From Bacillota bacterium (lineage in GTDB: Bacteria; Bacillota; Clostridia; Christensenellales; Aristaeellaceae), in NCBI GenBank assembly GCA_023459275.1, contig JAEWVC010000012.1, positions 1 to 64,000 of the forward strand: DNA of 64,000 nt, written 5' to 3'. This document shows, piece by piece, positions 39,605 to 47,876 of the stretch; positions within the stretch are counted from its first letter, which is position 1; each line of letters begins with the position of its first letter. The notes below the pieces were generated by a model that searched no databases, was not told where the DNA came from, and was given only the letters and a program-made list of their open reading frames with translations. The position numbers and the translations under genes are program-made.

Positions 39605-41542
39605 ATGAGAGATTTGAAGATCAAGCGGCTGCTTTTGCCTCTGGCGCTGTCCGCCGCCCTGCTTTTGACGGGCTGCGGAAGCACCGCCGCCTCCCTGCCC
39701 CCCTCCACAACCACCGCCAGGGCGGAGGCGGTTGTGACCCAGGAGGATACGCAGACCACCTGGGATGACGCTACCGCCGTGCAGATCACCCTTTCCGGAA
39801 CTGCGGCGGAGATCTCCGGCAGCGGCGCGTCCTACGAAAGCGGCACCCTGACCATTACCGAAGCCGGGACTTACGTGCTCACCGGCAGTTTGCAGGGGAC
39901 CATCCTGATCGACGCGGGGAAAAACGACACCGTCCGCCTGGTCTTAAACGGCGTGACCGTCACTGCGGCAAATGGCCCGGCCCTGTATGAAAAGAAAGCC
40001 GCCAAGGTGATCCTCACCCTAACCGAAGGCACGGAAAACAGCTTTACCGACACGTCCAGCTATGTGCTTGCTGAAGGGGAGACGGAGCCGGACGCAGCGC
40101 TGTATGTCCAAAACAGCCTTACCATCAACGGCGCGGGCAGCCTGACCGTTTCAGGAAACGCCAATCACGGCATCGTGTCCAAGGATGACCTGATCATGGC
40201 CGGGGGCACGCTTTTTGTGACCGCGGCCGGAACGGGCATTAGGGGCCGGGATTCCCTGACCATCCTGGCGGGGGACATTACCGTGAACGCCGCAGGTGAT
40301 GCGATGCAGGCCAACAATGATGAGGACAGCACAAAAGGCGCCATCTTGATTTCGGGCGGCATCTTCCATCTCACCGCGGGCAAGGACGGAATCCAGGCGG
40401 AGACGACCCTGACCATCACAGACGGTACTTTTGATATCACTTCAGGCGGTTACCAGGATGGCGCGACGGTAGCCAACAACCCTTCCACAGGCGGCATTCC
40501 CACCGGCGGCAATCAAGCCGGAACCCCTCCCTCGGACGGCGCTTCCACCGGAACGGCAGGAACAGACACCGTCAGCAGCGCCACCACGAGCCATAACGCC
40601 CGGGGCGGCTTCCCCTCCCAGATGGACGGCAACGGGCAGACGGTATCGGGGAATACAAGCGAAGAAAGCGGCAAAGGCCTGAAGGCCGCGGGCGGGCTGA
40701 CCATTGAGGGCGGGACCTTTGTCATCCGCAGCGCGGATGATGCCATCCATACCAACGGCGACGCGGTGATTTCTGGCGGCACCTTTACCCTGAACTCGGG
40801 GGATGACGGGATCCACGCCGACGGCACCGCAACCATACAGGATGGGGACATCACGGTAGTCTCAAGCTATGAGGGATTGGAAGCCGCAAACATTCTCGTG
40901 GAGGGCGGCACCGTTGCCATCACGGCCAGCGACGACGGCCTCAATGCGGCGGGGGGAAACGACGGTTCCTCTGTGACAAACGACTGGCGCGGGCAGAACG
41001 CCTTCCAGGACACCGGAGACTACAGCATCCGCATCAGCGGCGGCACCATGACCGTCAACGCCAACGGCGACGCTATCGACTCCAACGGCAGCATCTACAT
41101 GAGCGGCGGCGCCGTTTATGCAGACGGCCCCACCACAAACGGCAACGGAGCCATTGATTACAACGGCGTATTCGAACTAACCGGCGGGACCATCGTTGCC
41201 TCCGGCAGCTCCGGTATGGCCGAGAATGTGAGCAGCGTAAGCGGTCAGGCTGCCCTGATGGTGTACGGCAGCTTCAGCGGCAGCATCGCCCTTGTGGACA
41301 GCAGCGGAAACACGCTGCTCACCGCTACGCCTACCAAGGCATACCAGTCCATCGTTTTTAGCGCCCCCACCATGCAGAAGGGACAGACGTATACCCTTGT
41401 GATCAACGGTGAAACCGTGGCTGAGATTACCCTGAGCAGCGACATCACCACGTATTCCACCGATGGGACCCAGGGCGGCACCTTTAGCCAGCAATTCCCC
41501 GGCGGCCAGGGCGGGCCCGGCGGCGGCCGCCAAAGGCGATAA
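39605..41542 (+). CDS. DUF4353 (carbohydrate-binding domain) lipoprotein
   Basis: A 645-residue lipoprotein with lipobox LLTGC (Cys24). Most of the rest is a right-handed beta-helix built from repeated GG-T-F/L/V units (ADAAIHTNGDAVISGGTFTLNSGDDGIHADGTATI and similar), the DUF4353 type often found with VTC and CotH proteins. A low-complexity Thr/Ser/Gly linker lies around residues 290-355. It is probably anchored to the outer cell surface. The start has AAGGAGG; the tail is Gly/Arg-rich. A strong hairpin separates it from the next gene. Confidence 0.85.
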   Translation: MRDLKIKRLLLPLALSAALLLTGCGSTAASLPPSTTTARAEAVVTQEDTQTTWDDATAVQITLSGTAAEISGSGASYESGTLTITEAGTYVLTGSLQGTILIDAGKNDTVRLVLNGVTVTAANGPALYEKKAAKVILTLTEGTENSFTDTSSYVLAEGETEPDAALYVQNSLTINGAGSLTVSGNANHGIVSKDDLIMAGGTLFVTAAGTGIRGRDSLTILAGDITVNAAGDAMQANNDEDSTKGAILISGGIFHLTAGKDGIQAETTLTITDGTFDITSGGYQDGATVANNPSTGGIPTGGNQAGTPPSDGASTGTAGTDTVSSATTSHNARGGFPSQMDGNGQTVSGNTSEESGKGLKAAGGLTIEGGTFVIRSADDAIHTNGDAVISGGTFTLNSGDDGIHADGTATIQDGDITVVSSYEGLEAANILVEGGTVAITASDDGLNAAGGNDGSSVTNDWRGQNAFQDTGDYSIRISGGTMTVNANGDAIDSNGSIYMSGGAVYADGPTTNGNGAIDYNGVFELTGGTIVASGSSGMAENVSSVSGQAALMVYGSFSGSIALVDSSGNTLLTATPTKAYQSIVFSAPTMQKGQTYTLVINGETVAEITLSSDITTYSTDGTQGGTFSQQFPGGQGGPGGGRQRR

Positions 41543-41550
41543 AAAGCTTC

Positions 41551-41575
41551 CGCCCGCCGCCTTTTGCGGCGGGCG
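41551..41575 (+). other. Strong intra-operon hairpin
   Basis: A perfect 10-bp GC stem, CGCCCGCCGC / GCGGCGGGCG, loop CTTTT. There is no T-tract on the plus strand, so in the operon it may act as a processing or mRNA stability element. On the minus strand it is followed by a short T-run. Confidence 0.55.
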
Positions 41576-41605
41576 AAAAGGTATCCACCAAAAGGAGGAA
41601 TCCTT

Positions 41606-42580
41606 ATGCCGACCCCTAAAAAGCGTCTACCCGTAGCCTTGCTGATTTTGCTGGATGTGCTGGCCACCGGCACTGCGCTATGTATATTCTCCTTATTCCA
41701 TCACGTGCTGCCCCAGGTTTTAAAAGCGGAAGGCATACAGATTGTTGCGCAGGAAAGCGGCTCCGCTTCCGCCGAAACAGTGCGTCAGGATGTTATAACC
41801 GATCTTCGGGTAAAATTCGCGGAGCATTTTTCCGATACGGTGATCACCACGGAGAACAGCTACACCAGCCCCGATGTATCCATCACCGTGACGAAGGATG
41901 TTTCAGGCAGCGGCAGCGATACCATCACCTATTATGTTGCCGATATTTACCTGGCCGATGTCACGCTTCTCAAGACCGGGTTTGCTCAGAACGCCTACGG
42001 AAAAGGCTTGCGGGATTCCCTGACGGACATGGATGTATTTTACGATGCGCTGCTGAGCGTAGGCGGCGATTATTACGGCAACCATGATGACGGCGTGGTC
42101 ATCCGCAACGGCGAGGTCTACAGGAGCAAGGTGACCGGCGAGGATATCTGCGTGCTGTATTCCGACGGCACCATGAAAACCTTTTCCCCGCAGAATTTTG
42201 ATATTGATGAGGCCGTAGCCAAAGGTGCGTGGCAGGCCTGGACCTTCGGGCCCATGCTGCTTGACGGCAGCGGCGGAACCATGATCTCCTTCAACACCTC
42301 CGCCTACCTGAAAAAAAGCCATCCCAGGACGGCCATCGGGTATTACGAGCCGGGCCATTACTGCTTTGTGGTGATCGACGGCCGGGACACGGGGTATTCC
42401 AAGGGCATGACCCTTGACCAAATGTCGCAGCTATTCGCGTCCCTTGGCTGTCGGGCGGCTTATAACCTGGATGGCGGCAAATCCGCCGTGATGGTCTACA
42501 ACAACAGCATCGTCAATCAGCCGGACGGCGGCGGGCGTGACCTGAGCGACTGCGTATATATCGCGGAGAGTATATCATGA
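41606..42580 (+). CDS. Phosphodiester glycosidase (NAGPA-like) family membrane protein
   Basis: A 324-residue protein with one N-terminal membrane anchor (LPVALLILLDVLATGTALCIFSLF) and an extracellular phosphodiester glycosidase domain: RNGEVYRSKVTGEDICVLYSDGTMKTF, PRTAIGYYEPGHYCFVVIDGR, LGCRAAYNLDGGKSAVMVYNNSIVNQP. The NLDGGKS segment is the family signature. Relatives hydrolyse phosphodiester-linked sugars or act on exopolysaccharide and teichoic-type polymers. The start is set by AGGAGGAATCCTT. Confidence 0.85.
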   Translation: MPTPKKRLPVALLILLDVLATGTALCIFSLFHHVLPQVLKAEGIQIVAQESGSASAETVRQDVITDLRVKFAEHFSDTVITTENSYTSPDVSITVTKDVSGSGSDTITYYVADIYLADVTLLKTGFAQNAYGKGLRDSLTDMDVFYDALLSVGGDYYGNHDDGVVIRNGEVYRSKVTGEDICVLYSDGTMKTFSPQNFDIDEAVAKGAWQAWTFGPMLLDGSGGTMISFNTSAYLKKSHPRTAIGYYEPGHYCFVVIDGRDTGYSKGMTLDQMSQLFASLGCRAAYNLDGGKSAVMVYNNSIVNQPDGGGRDLSDCVYIAESIS

Positions 42581-42792
42581 AAAGGATCATTACCAGGGTC
42601 TATCGGCTTTTGCCCCACGGGGCCATCGTTTTATCCCTGATGTTCATGGTTTTCCTGGTGCTGGACGTGTACAACCCTCTGATGCAGTTTGTGGACAGCA
42701 CCATTTCCCGGTGGCTGCTGGCGGTTCTGACGACGGTCTCTATCACCAATGCCATCCTGCTCATCCGCCTTCAGCGCCGGGGCGGGGAATAG
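42577..42792 (+). CDS. Small membrane protein of the VTC operon
   Basis: A 71-residue protein with two hydrophobic segments (AIVLSLMFMVFLVLDVY and SRWLLAVLTTVSITNAILLI) and a basic C terminus. It starts at an ATGA overlap with the glycosidase stop, so it is translationally coupled. No family recognised. It ends the operon. Confidence 0.7.
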   Translation: MKRIITRVYRLLPHGAIVLSLMFMVFLVLDVYNPLMQFVDSTISRWLLAVLTTVSITNAILLIRLQRRGGE

Positions 42793-42797
42793 CCGTG

Positions 42798-43616
42798 TCA
42801 CACGTTCCCCAGCAGCACGGTTTGCAGGCGCTCCCCAGCGATATCCGCCAGTTTTCTTAATATGGAAATTTCCGTCGGCTGCTTATCCCGCATCCGCCGC
42901 CTGGGGAAAAACCGGGTGATGTGCAGGGGAATCCCCGGGTCAAGCTGCGCCACCCACTCAGACAGCGCCCGCATTTCCTCCGGCGTATCGTTTTCGCCGG
43001 GCACGATTAGGGTGGTCAGCTCCACATGGCTGCTCCCGGCAGCCAGGCGGATGAAGGTCAAGACGGTGTCAAGATCACCGCCCAGCCTTTGGTAATATTC
43101 CTTTGTGAACCCCTTCAGGTCAATGTTGAAGGCGTCAATGAAGGGCAGTACTTCCTCAAGCGCTTCCCGGCAGACGGAGCCGTTGGTGACCACCACATTC
43201 TTCATGCCCCGCGCTTTTACCAGCCTGGCGGTGTCGCGTACATACTCAAAGCCCACCATGGGCTCGTTGTAGGTGTATGCCACGCCGATATTGCCCCGGT
43301 TTTGAAACTTCTGCGCCAAGCCGGCCAGCGCTTCGGGGGACAGCGGCTCCACTTGTATTTCCCCGATGCCCGCCGCCGCGATGGAGGCGTTCTGGCAGAA
43401 GGGGCAGTCCAGATTGCAGCCGAAGCTGCCGGCGGACAAAACCATGCTGCCGGGGTGGAACCTGGCCAGCGGCTTTTTCTCAATAGGGTCCAGCGCCAGG
43501 GAGGTAACCAGGCCGTAGCTTATGCTGACGCTTTTCCCGTTTTCATTTTTCCTGGCACGGCACCGGCCAATTTGCTGCTCTTTCAGACGGCAGTGGTGCA
43601 TGCACACCGGGCACAC
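42798..43616 (-). CDS. amrS: AmmeMemoRadiSam radical SAM enzyme AmrS
   Basis: A 272-residue radical SAM protein with the CxxxCxxC cluster motif in CNLDCPFCQNASIAA, an extra N-terminal cysteine set (CPVCMHHCRLKEQQIGRC) typical of AmrS, and YTYNEPMVGFEYV, NVVVTNG and FNIDLKG boxes. I use the GTG at 43616, four bases after the stop of the fused Memo-AMMECR1 gene. The three-part system is widespread and conserved but its reaction is not settled. Confidence 0.88.
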   Translation of the reverse strand: MCPVCMHHCRLKEQQIGRCRARKNENGKSVSISYGLVTSLALDPIEKKPLARFHPGSMVLSAGSFGCNLDCPFCQNASIAAAGIGEIQVEPLSPEALAGLAQKFQNRGNIGVAYTYNEPMVGFEYVRDTARLVKARGMKNVVVTNGSVCREALEEVLPFIDAFNIDLKGFTKEYYQRLGGDLDTVLTFIRLAAGSSHVELTTLIVPGENDTPEEMRALSEWVAQLDPGIPLHITRFFPRRRMRDKQPTEISILRKLADIAGERLQTVLLGNV

Positions 43617-43620
43617 AGTC

Positions 43621-45015
43621 TCACTGATGGCGCACCACCTCGAATCGCTGAAGGGTAACCGGCTCCCCATCCCGGATGCCCGCCTTGCGCCTTGCAATGG
43701 CGATCTGCTCCTTTACGGTATCAATGCCGGGCAGGTTGGGCAGCAGCAGCCCCCGCCTGCGGCCCGCAGTGACGATAACGCCGTAGCGCCGGGGGTCCAG
43801 CGCTTCGGGGGAACCGATATCCTCCGCGTTCCCCAGCACATCCACGCTGTATACAAGCTCGTCCAATTCCTCCGGCTCCACCGGGTCGAAGCGCGGATCT
43901 TGCGTGCCGGCGCTGACGGCATTTTGGATGATCTCCTGCGCAATGCTCCCGGCGGTGGCGGAGATGGTGCCGATGCAGCCCCGAAGCTGTCCGTGCTTTT
44001 TCAGGGATACAAACACGCCGGCACGCCCTCCGGTCATTTCCCCGGGCAAACCTTCCGGCACGGGGATGGTTTCCCCGCTTGTCACATACTTTTCCAGCGT
44101 CTGCCTGGCCAAGGCCACGTACGGGTCCTCGGCTCTTCTGCGGTCCTCCGCGGCCTGCTGCTCCTCCGACCGGTATTTATCAAGAAAGGTGCGGTTTTTG
44201 TCCGGGCCTGTGGGCAAATAGGTGCATACCCCGTAGCCCACGCCGAAGGGTCCCTCGTAGGACAGCCTTTCCGCCCGCACACCCTGGCCGTCAAAGCACC
44301 CGGCCATGATGGTAAAGGACCGGTGGCCGCACTCCCCGGCGCTTTCGCAAAAATCCGGATCGAAGCGCAAAAGCGACAAAAAATCGCCGTGGCCCATTAC
44401 GTCCATGATTCTTTCGTCATATACGGGACCCTCCGGGGAAAGGCCGTAGGGACCGTCCTCCTTCAGCCGGTGGGAAAGATCGCCGCTGGCCACCACGGCC
44501 ACTTGCTTGCCAAGTGCCTCCGCCGTGTCCCGGATCAGCATCCCCAGCCGGTAATGGTCTGTAAGCGGCAGCCCCGAAAGCCCGATCCGTACGATTTTAC
44601 AGGGAATTTCCCCACCGAAAGCCTGCCGCAAAAAGAACAAGGGGACCATGGATGCGTGGTCCAGCGCCTTGTCCCGTTCGCCAAGAGTACCGGCACGCAG
44701 CCCTTCCGCGCCGGCGCGGCGGGCAAGCTCCGTAACAAAGGGCGCATCATAGGCCACGGAGAGTTTTACCTCCCCGGCCCGGAATGCGGCCATGTTCCCC
44801 GCAGCCTCGTTCCCGGGGGATAGGTGGAAATAATCGGCGTACAGCACGCTGTGGGGCGTGAGAAGAACAATGGTTTCAGGCACCTGTGAAACGATGAACG
44901 CGGCCGCCTTCCCATAGGCATTGATGGTTTTTTGGATTTGCTTTTCCTGGCCCCTGCCCACCTGCGGGATGATCAGGGGCGGATGGGGAACCATAATGGC
45001 GGACTGAACGGACAT
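43621..45015 (-). CDS. AmmeMemoRadiSam system protein: Memo (B) - AMMECR1 (A) fusion
   Basis: A 464-residue protein. Residues 1 to about 265 are a Memo-like domain (VPHPPLIIPQVGRG, VLLTPHSVLYADYFHLSPG, VVASGDLSHRLKEDGPYG, ECGHRSFTIMAGCF) related to metal-dependent dioxygenases. After a charged linker, residues about 285-464 form an AMMECR1 domain (LARQTLEKYV, AGVFVSLKKHGQLRGCIGTI, with the LRGCIG signature). The two are separate genes in many organisms. The start at 45015 follows AGGAGGCATATC. Together with AmrS it forms the full AmmeMemoRadiSam set. Confidence 0.88.
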   Translation of the reverse strand: MSVQSAIMVPHPPLIIPQVGRGQEKQIQKTINAYGKAAAFIVSQVPETIVLLTPHSVLYADYFHLSPGNEAAGNMAAFRAGEVKLSVAYDAPFVTELARRAGAEGLRAGTLGERDKALDHASMVPLFFLRQAFGGEIPCKIVRIGLSGLPLTDHYRLGMLIRDTAEALGKQVAVVASGDLSHRLKEDGPYGLSPEGPVYDERIMDVMGHGDFLSLLRFDPDFCESAGECGHRSFTIMAGCFDGQGVRAERLSYEGPFGVGYGVCTYLPTGPDKNRTFLDKYRSEEQQAAEDRRRAEDPYVALARQTLEKYVTSGETIPVPEGLPGEMTGGRAGVFVSLKKHGQLRGCIGTISATAGSIAQEIIQNAVSAGTQDPRFDPVEPEELDELVYSVDVLGNAEDIGSPEALDPRRYGVIVTAGRRRGLLLPNLPGIDTVKEQIAIARRKAGIRDGEPVTLQRFEVVRHQ

Positions 45016-45190
45016 GATATGCCTCCTGTGGGTCGGGCCGTTGGGTAGATTTAGCAATCCTTTGTTGCATGATTCGCTGTGCTGCACGCAAAAACCTGCC
45101 AACCGCGCAAGGTGCGGCGCAAGGGTATTTTCCCCGAACCTGCGCTTTTGTTGGAGGCTGTTAAAAAAAATCTTGCCGGGCGGATTCGTA

Positions 45191-45219
45191 TTGACAAAGG
45201 ACGCCGAACAGCATATAAT
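45191..45219 (+). promoter_or_regulatory. Sigma-A promoter of the arsenic operon
   Basis: Consensus TTGACA and TATAAT spaced by exactly 17 bases, directly upstream of an ArsR-type operator. Confidence 0.85.
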
Positions 45220-45224
45220 GTCGT

Positions 45225-45240
45225 ATCGAAGGTCATCGAT
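45225..45240. promoter_or_regulatory. ArsR operator, site 1
   Basis: ATCGA-N6-TCGAT palindrome placed over the expected transcription start of the ars promoter, where a bound repressor would block RNA polymerase. Confidence 0.65.
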
Positions 45241-45253
45241 TTGAGGTGGTACG

Positions 45254-45568
45254 TTGCAGTACGGGTTCCGGGACCAGGCCAGGGTATTCAAGGCGCTGTG
45301 CGATGAAAGGCGGCTGGAGATTCTCACGCTTCTTAAAGACGGTGAAAGATGTGCCTGCGTGCTTTTGGGGCAGTTGGACATCAGCCAGTCCACCCTTTCC
45401 TATCACATGAAAATCCTCTGCGAAGCGGGGATCGTGCTTGGAAGGCAGGAAGGGAAGTGGACCCATTACCGCCTGAGCCGGGAAGGGGCGCAAGCGGCTA
45501 TGGAGCTGCTTCAGGCATTGGTAACGGAAGGGGACCCTGCCGCGCCGTCTCTGTCATGCTTCTGCTGA
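45254..45568 (+). CDS. arsR: ArsR-family transcriptional repressor
   Basis: A 104-residue winged-helix regulator: ARVFKALCDERRLEILTLLKDGERCACVLLGQLDISQSTLSYHMKILCEAGIVLGRQEGKWTHYRLS. The ERCACVLL segment matches the arsenite-binding CxC of classical ArsR (ELCVCDL). The C terminus carries another pair (CFC). The start is TTG behind GAGGTGG. As first gene of the ars operon it is expected to repress its own transcription until arsenite binds. Confidence 0.9.
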   Translation: MQYGFRDQARVFKALCDERRLEILTLLKDGERCACVLLGQLDISQSTLSYHMKILCEAGIVLGRQEGKWTHYRLSREGAQAAMELLQALVTEGDPAAPSLSCFC

Positions 45569-45606
45569 AAACAGCCGTCCAAAGCGGCTTTTTTCTCGGA
45601 GTATGT

Positions 45607-45622
45607 ATCGATGATTTTCGAT
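45607..45622. promoter_or_regulatory. ArsR operator, site 2
   Basis: A second ATCGA-N6-TCGAT palindrome, same spacing as site 1 with a different centre, in the gap between arsR and the permease gene. Confidence 0.6.
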
Positions 45623-45648
45623 ATATCGTTTAAAAGGAAGGAATTCCC

Positions 45649-46662
45649 ATGCAAATTCTCTCGGCCATCTGGGATTTTTTTCAAACAGAAATACTGGGCA
45701 TGCAATGGCTGAACCGGCTGTTTGGGCAGATGCTGGCCGCTTTCGGGCTTGATCCCGGCACGCGGATCGGCGGCAGCGCTCAATTTTTCCTGTTTGATAC
45801 AGTGAAAATCCTTGTTTTGCTGTCGGTGCTGATTTTTGTCATCAGCTATATCCAAAGCTTTTTCCCGCCGGAGCGGACAAAGCGCATCTTGAGCCGTTTT
45901 CATGGGGTGGGAGCCAACATCCTGGCGGCGCTTTTGGGCACGGTAACACCCTTTTGCTCCTGTTCCTCCATCCCGCTGTTTATCGGCTTTACCAGCGCGG
46001 GGCTGCCCCTTGGCATGACGTTTTCCTTCCTGATTTCCTCCCCGCTGGTGGACCTTGGGTCCCTGGTGCTTTTGATGAGCATCTTCGGTTTCAGGATCGC
46101 CATGGCCTATGTGGTGCTGGGCCTTGTGATCGCGGTGATCGGGGGCACGCTGCTGGGCAGGCTGAAGGCCGAAAAGTACATCGAGCCTTTCGTGCTTGCC
46201 GCAGGCCGGGCGGAAGGCGAGATCCTGGCCATGACAAGGCTTGACAGGGTGCGCTATGCCAGGGAACAGGTGGCTTTCATCGTAAAGAAGGTATGGGCCT
46301 ATGTGCTGGGCGGCGTTTTGATCGGCGCGCTGATCCACAACTGGATACCGGAAGCCTGGATCCAAAGCGTGCTGGGCAGCGGGAATCCGTTCTCCGTGCT
46401 CCTGGCCGTGCTGGTGGGCGTCCCCATGTATGCCGATATCTTTGGTACGATCCCCGTGGCGGAAGCGCTTTTTTTGAAAGGTGTTGGTCTTGGCACCATC
46501 CTGTCCTTTATGATGGCGGTCACGGCGCTGTCCCTGCCCTCCATCATCCTTTTGCGCAGGGCGGTCAAGCCAAAGCTGCTGGCGCTGTTCGTGGCCATCG
46601 TTACCGTTGGAATCATCCTGACCGGGTACCTGTTCAACGCGGTCCAATATTTGTTTGTATAA
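45649..46662 (+). CDS. ArsP/DUF318-type permease of the arsenic operon
   Basis: A 337-residue permease with about eight transmembrane helices and the signature TPFCSCSSIPLFIGFTSAGLPLGMTFSFLISSPLVDLGSLVLL; a second half motif, VPMYADIFGTIPVAEALFLKGVGLGTILSFMMAVTALSLPSIILL, follows. ArsP members export trivalent methylarsenicals; others carry arsenite. The nearby arsM gene supports export of methylated arsenic. An AAGGAAGG site precedes the start. Confidence 0.85.
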   Translation: MQILSAIWDFFQTEILGMQWLNRLFGQMLAAFGLDPGTRIGGSAQFFLFDTVKILVLLSVLIFVISYIQSFFPPERTKRILSRFHGVGANILAALLGTVTPFCSCSSIPLFIGFTSAGLPLGMTFSFLISSPLVDLGSLVLLMSIFGFRIAMAYVVLGLVIAVIGGTLLGRLKAEKYIEPFVLAAGRAEGEILAMTRLDRVRYAREQVAFIVKKVWAYVLGGVLIGALIHNWIPEAWIQSVLGSGNPFSVLLAVLVGVPMYADIFGTIPVAEALFLKGVGLGTILSFMMAVTALSLPSIILLRRAVKPKLLALFVAIVTVGIILTGYLFNAVQYLFV

Positions 46663-46674
46663 GGAGGAGCTTGT

Positions 46675-47028
46675 ATGGCATTGTTCGGAAAGAAAATCAA
46701 GTCCATTGAGGTGAAACACCAGGCGGAAGCCAAGGCTTCCTGCTGCTGCGGCGGGGAAAACTGCAGCGCGGAAAACGCAGGCAGCCGCTTTATCGTGCTG
46801 GGGGCCTGCTGCGACAAGAGCCGCAAAACCTATGAAAACGTGAAGCAGGCGGTAAAGGAACTAGGTTTCACAGAGGAAGTCGTGAACATCGGCGATGCCC
46901 TGGAGATCGCCAAGTTCGGCGTGATGCAGACCCCGGCCCTTGTGGTGGACGGCAGGGTGGTTGCCTACGGCAGGCTTTTGACGGTGGAAAAAGTGAAGGA
47001 GATTTTTGCCGCCCTTGAAGTGAAGTGA
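46675..47028 (+). CDS. Small thioredoxin-like protein of the arsenic operon
   Basis: A 117-residue protein with a thioredoxin-fold core as in the MTH895/TM0996 redox family (FIVLGACCDKSRKTYENVKQAVKELGF...VVNIGDALEIAKFGVMQTPALVVDGRVVAYGRLLTVEKVKEIF). It has an extra cysteine-rich N-terminal segment (KASCCCGGENCS) that could bind metal or arsenic. The usual CxxC is replaced by adjacent cysteines ACCDK. These proteins commonly follow ArsP permeases and may feed electrons to ArsC or bind arsenite. Confidence 0.8.
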   Translation: MALFGKKIKSIEVKHQAEAKASCCCGGENCSAENAGSRFIVLGACCDKSRKTYENVKQAVKELGFTEEVVNIGDALEIAKFGVMQTPALVVDGRVVAYGRLLTVEKVKEIFAALEVK

Positions 47029-47029
47029 T

Positions 47030-47851
47030 ATGCCTGATAAAGAAAGCGTGGCTTGCGGAATGGAGAAAAAGGAGATCATCCGGGGAACGATCCGCGCAGA
47101 CTATGGGAGGATCGCCCGGCGGGAAGAAAAAAGCTGCTGTTCGGGAGGCTGCTGCTGCGGCGCGTCCGGCGTTGACGCCGGGGACGCCGCAAACAGACTC
47201 GGCTATTCCCAAAATGATTTGCGAAGCGTTCCCATTGGTTCCAACATGGGCCTTGGCTGTGGGAATCCCTTGGCCATCGCCTTGCTTCAGGAAGGGGAAA
47301 CCGTGCTGGACCTTGGATGCGGAGGCGGATTTGACTGCTTTTTAAGCCGGCAGAAGGTAGGGGAAAGCGGCTTTGTGATCGGCGTGGATATGACACCCGA
47401 TATGATCGCCCTGGCACGTGGCAATGCAGCGAAAAGCGGGTACAGAAACGTGGAATTTCGTCTGGGGGAGATCGAGCATCTCCCCGTTGCCGACGGAACG
47501 GTGGATGCCATCCTTTCCAACTGTGTGATCAACCTGGCCCAGGACAAGCGGCAGGTGTTTAGGGAAGCATACCGGGTATTGAAGCCCGGCGGCAGGCTTT
47601 CCATATCTGATGTGGTGGCGGAAAAGCCGCTGCCGGCGTCAGCCAAAGCGGAACCCTCCCTGGTATCGGGCTGCATCGGCGGGGCGGCGCTTGCTGCGGA
47701 TATACGCGCCATGCTTTTGGAGGCCGGCTTTGAGGGTGTCTCTTTGGCACCAAAGGAGAACGGCCGTGCAATCATTCAGTCCTGGGGGTTTGGCGGGAAC
47801 CTGGAAGACTATGTGGCGTCCTATGAAGTACGTGCCCGAAAGCCCGAATAA
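47030..47851 (+). CDS. arsM: Arsenite S-adenosylmethionine methyltransferase
   Basis: A 273-residue ArsM. The N terminus is cysteine-rich (SCCSGGCCCGA), then GSNMGLGCGNPLAIALL, the SAM motif VLDLGCGGGFDCFL, VIGVDMTPDMIALAR, and arsenic-binding cysteines in LSNCVINL and VSGCIGGA, as in characterised ArsM proteins. It methylates arsenite in the cytosol. It starts one base after the stop of the thioredoxin-like gene. Confidence 0.92.
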   Translation: MPDKESVACGMEKKEIIRGTIRADYGRIARREEKSCCSGGCCCGASGVDAGDAANRLGYSQNDLRSVPIGSNMGLGCGNPLAIALLQEGETVLDLGCGGGFDCFLSRQKVGESGFVIGVDMTPDMIALARGNAAKSGYRNVEFRLGEIEHLPVADGTVDAILSNCVINLAQDKRQVFREAYRVLKPGGRLSISDVVAEKPLPASAKAEPSLVSGCIGGAALAADIRAMLLEAGFEGVSLAPKENGRAIIQSWGFGGNLEDYVASYEVRARKPE

Positions 47852-47876
47852 CCGGTGGACGGCAAGGAGGAAAAAG

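Noticed and set aside
45511..46719. A 402-codon minus-strand frame opposite the ars permease
   Set aside because: His/Gln/Asp-rich antisense translation of a typical permease gene.
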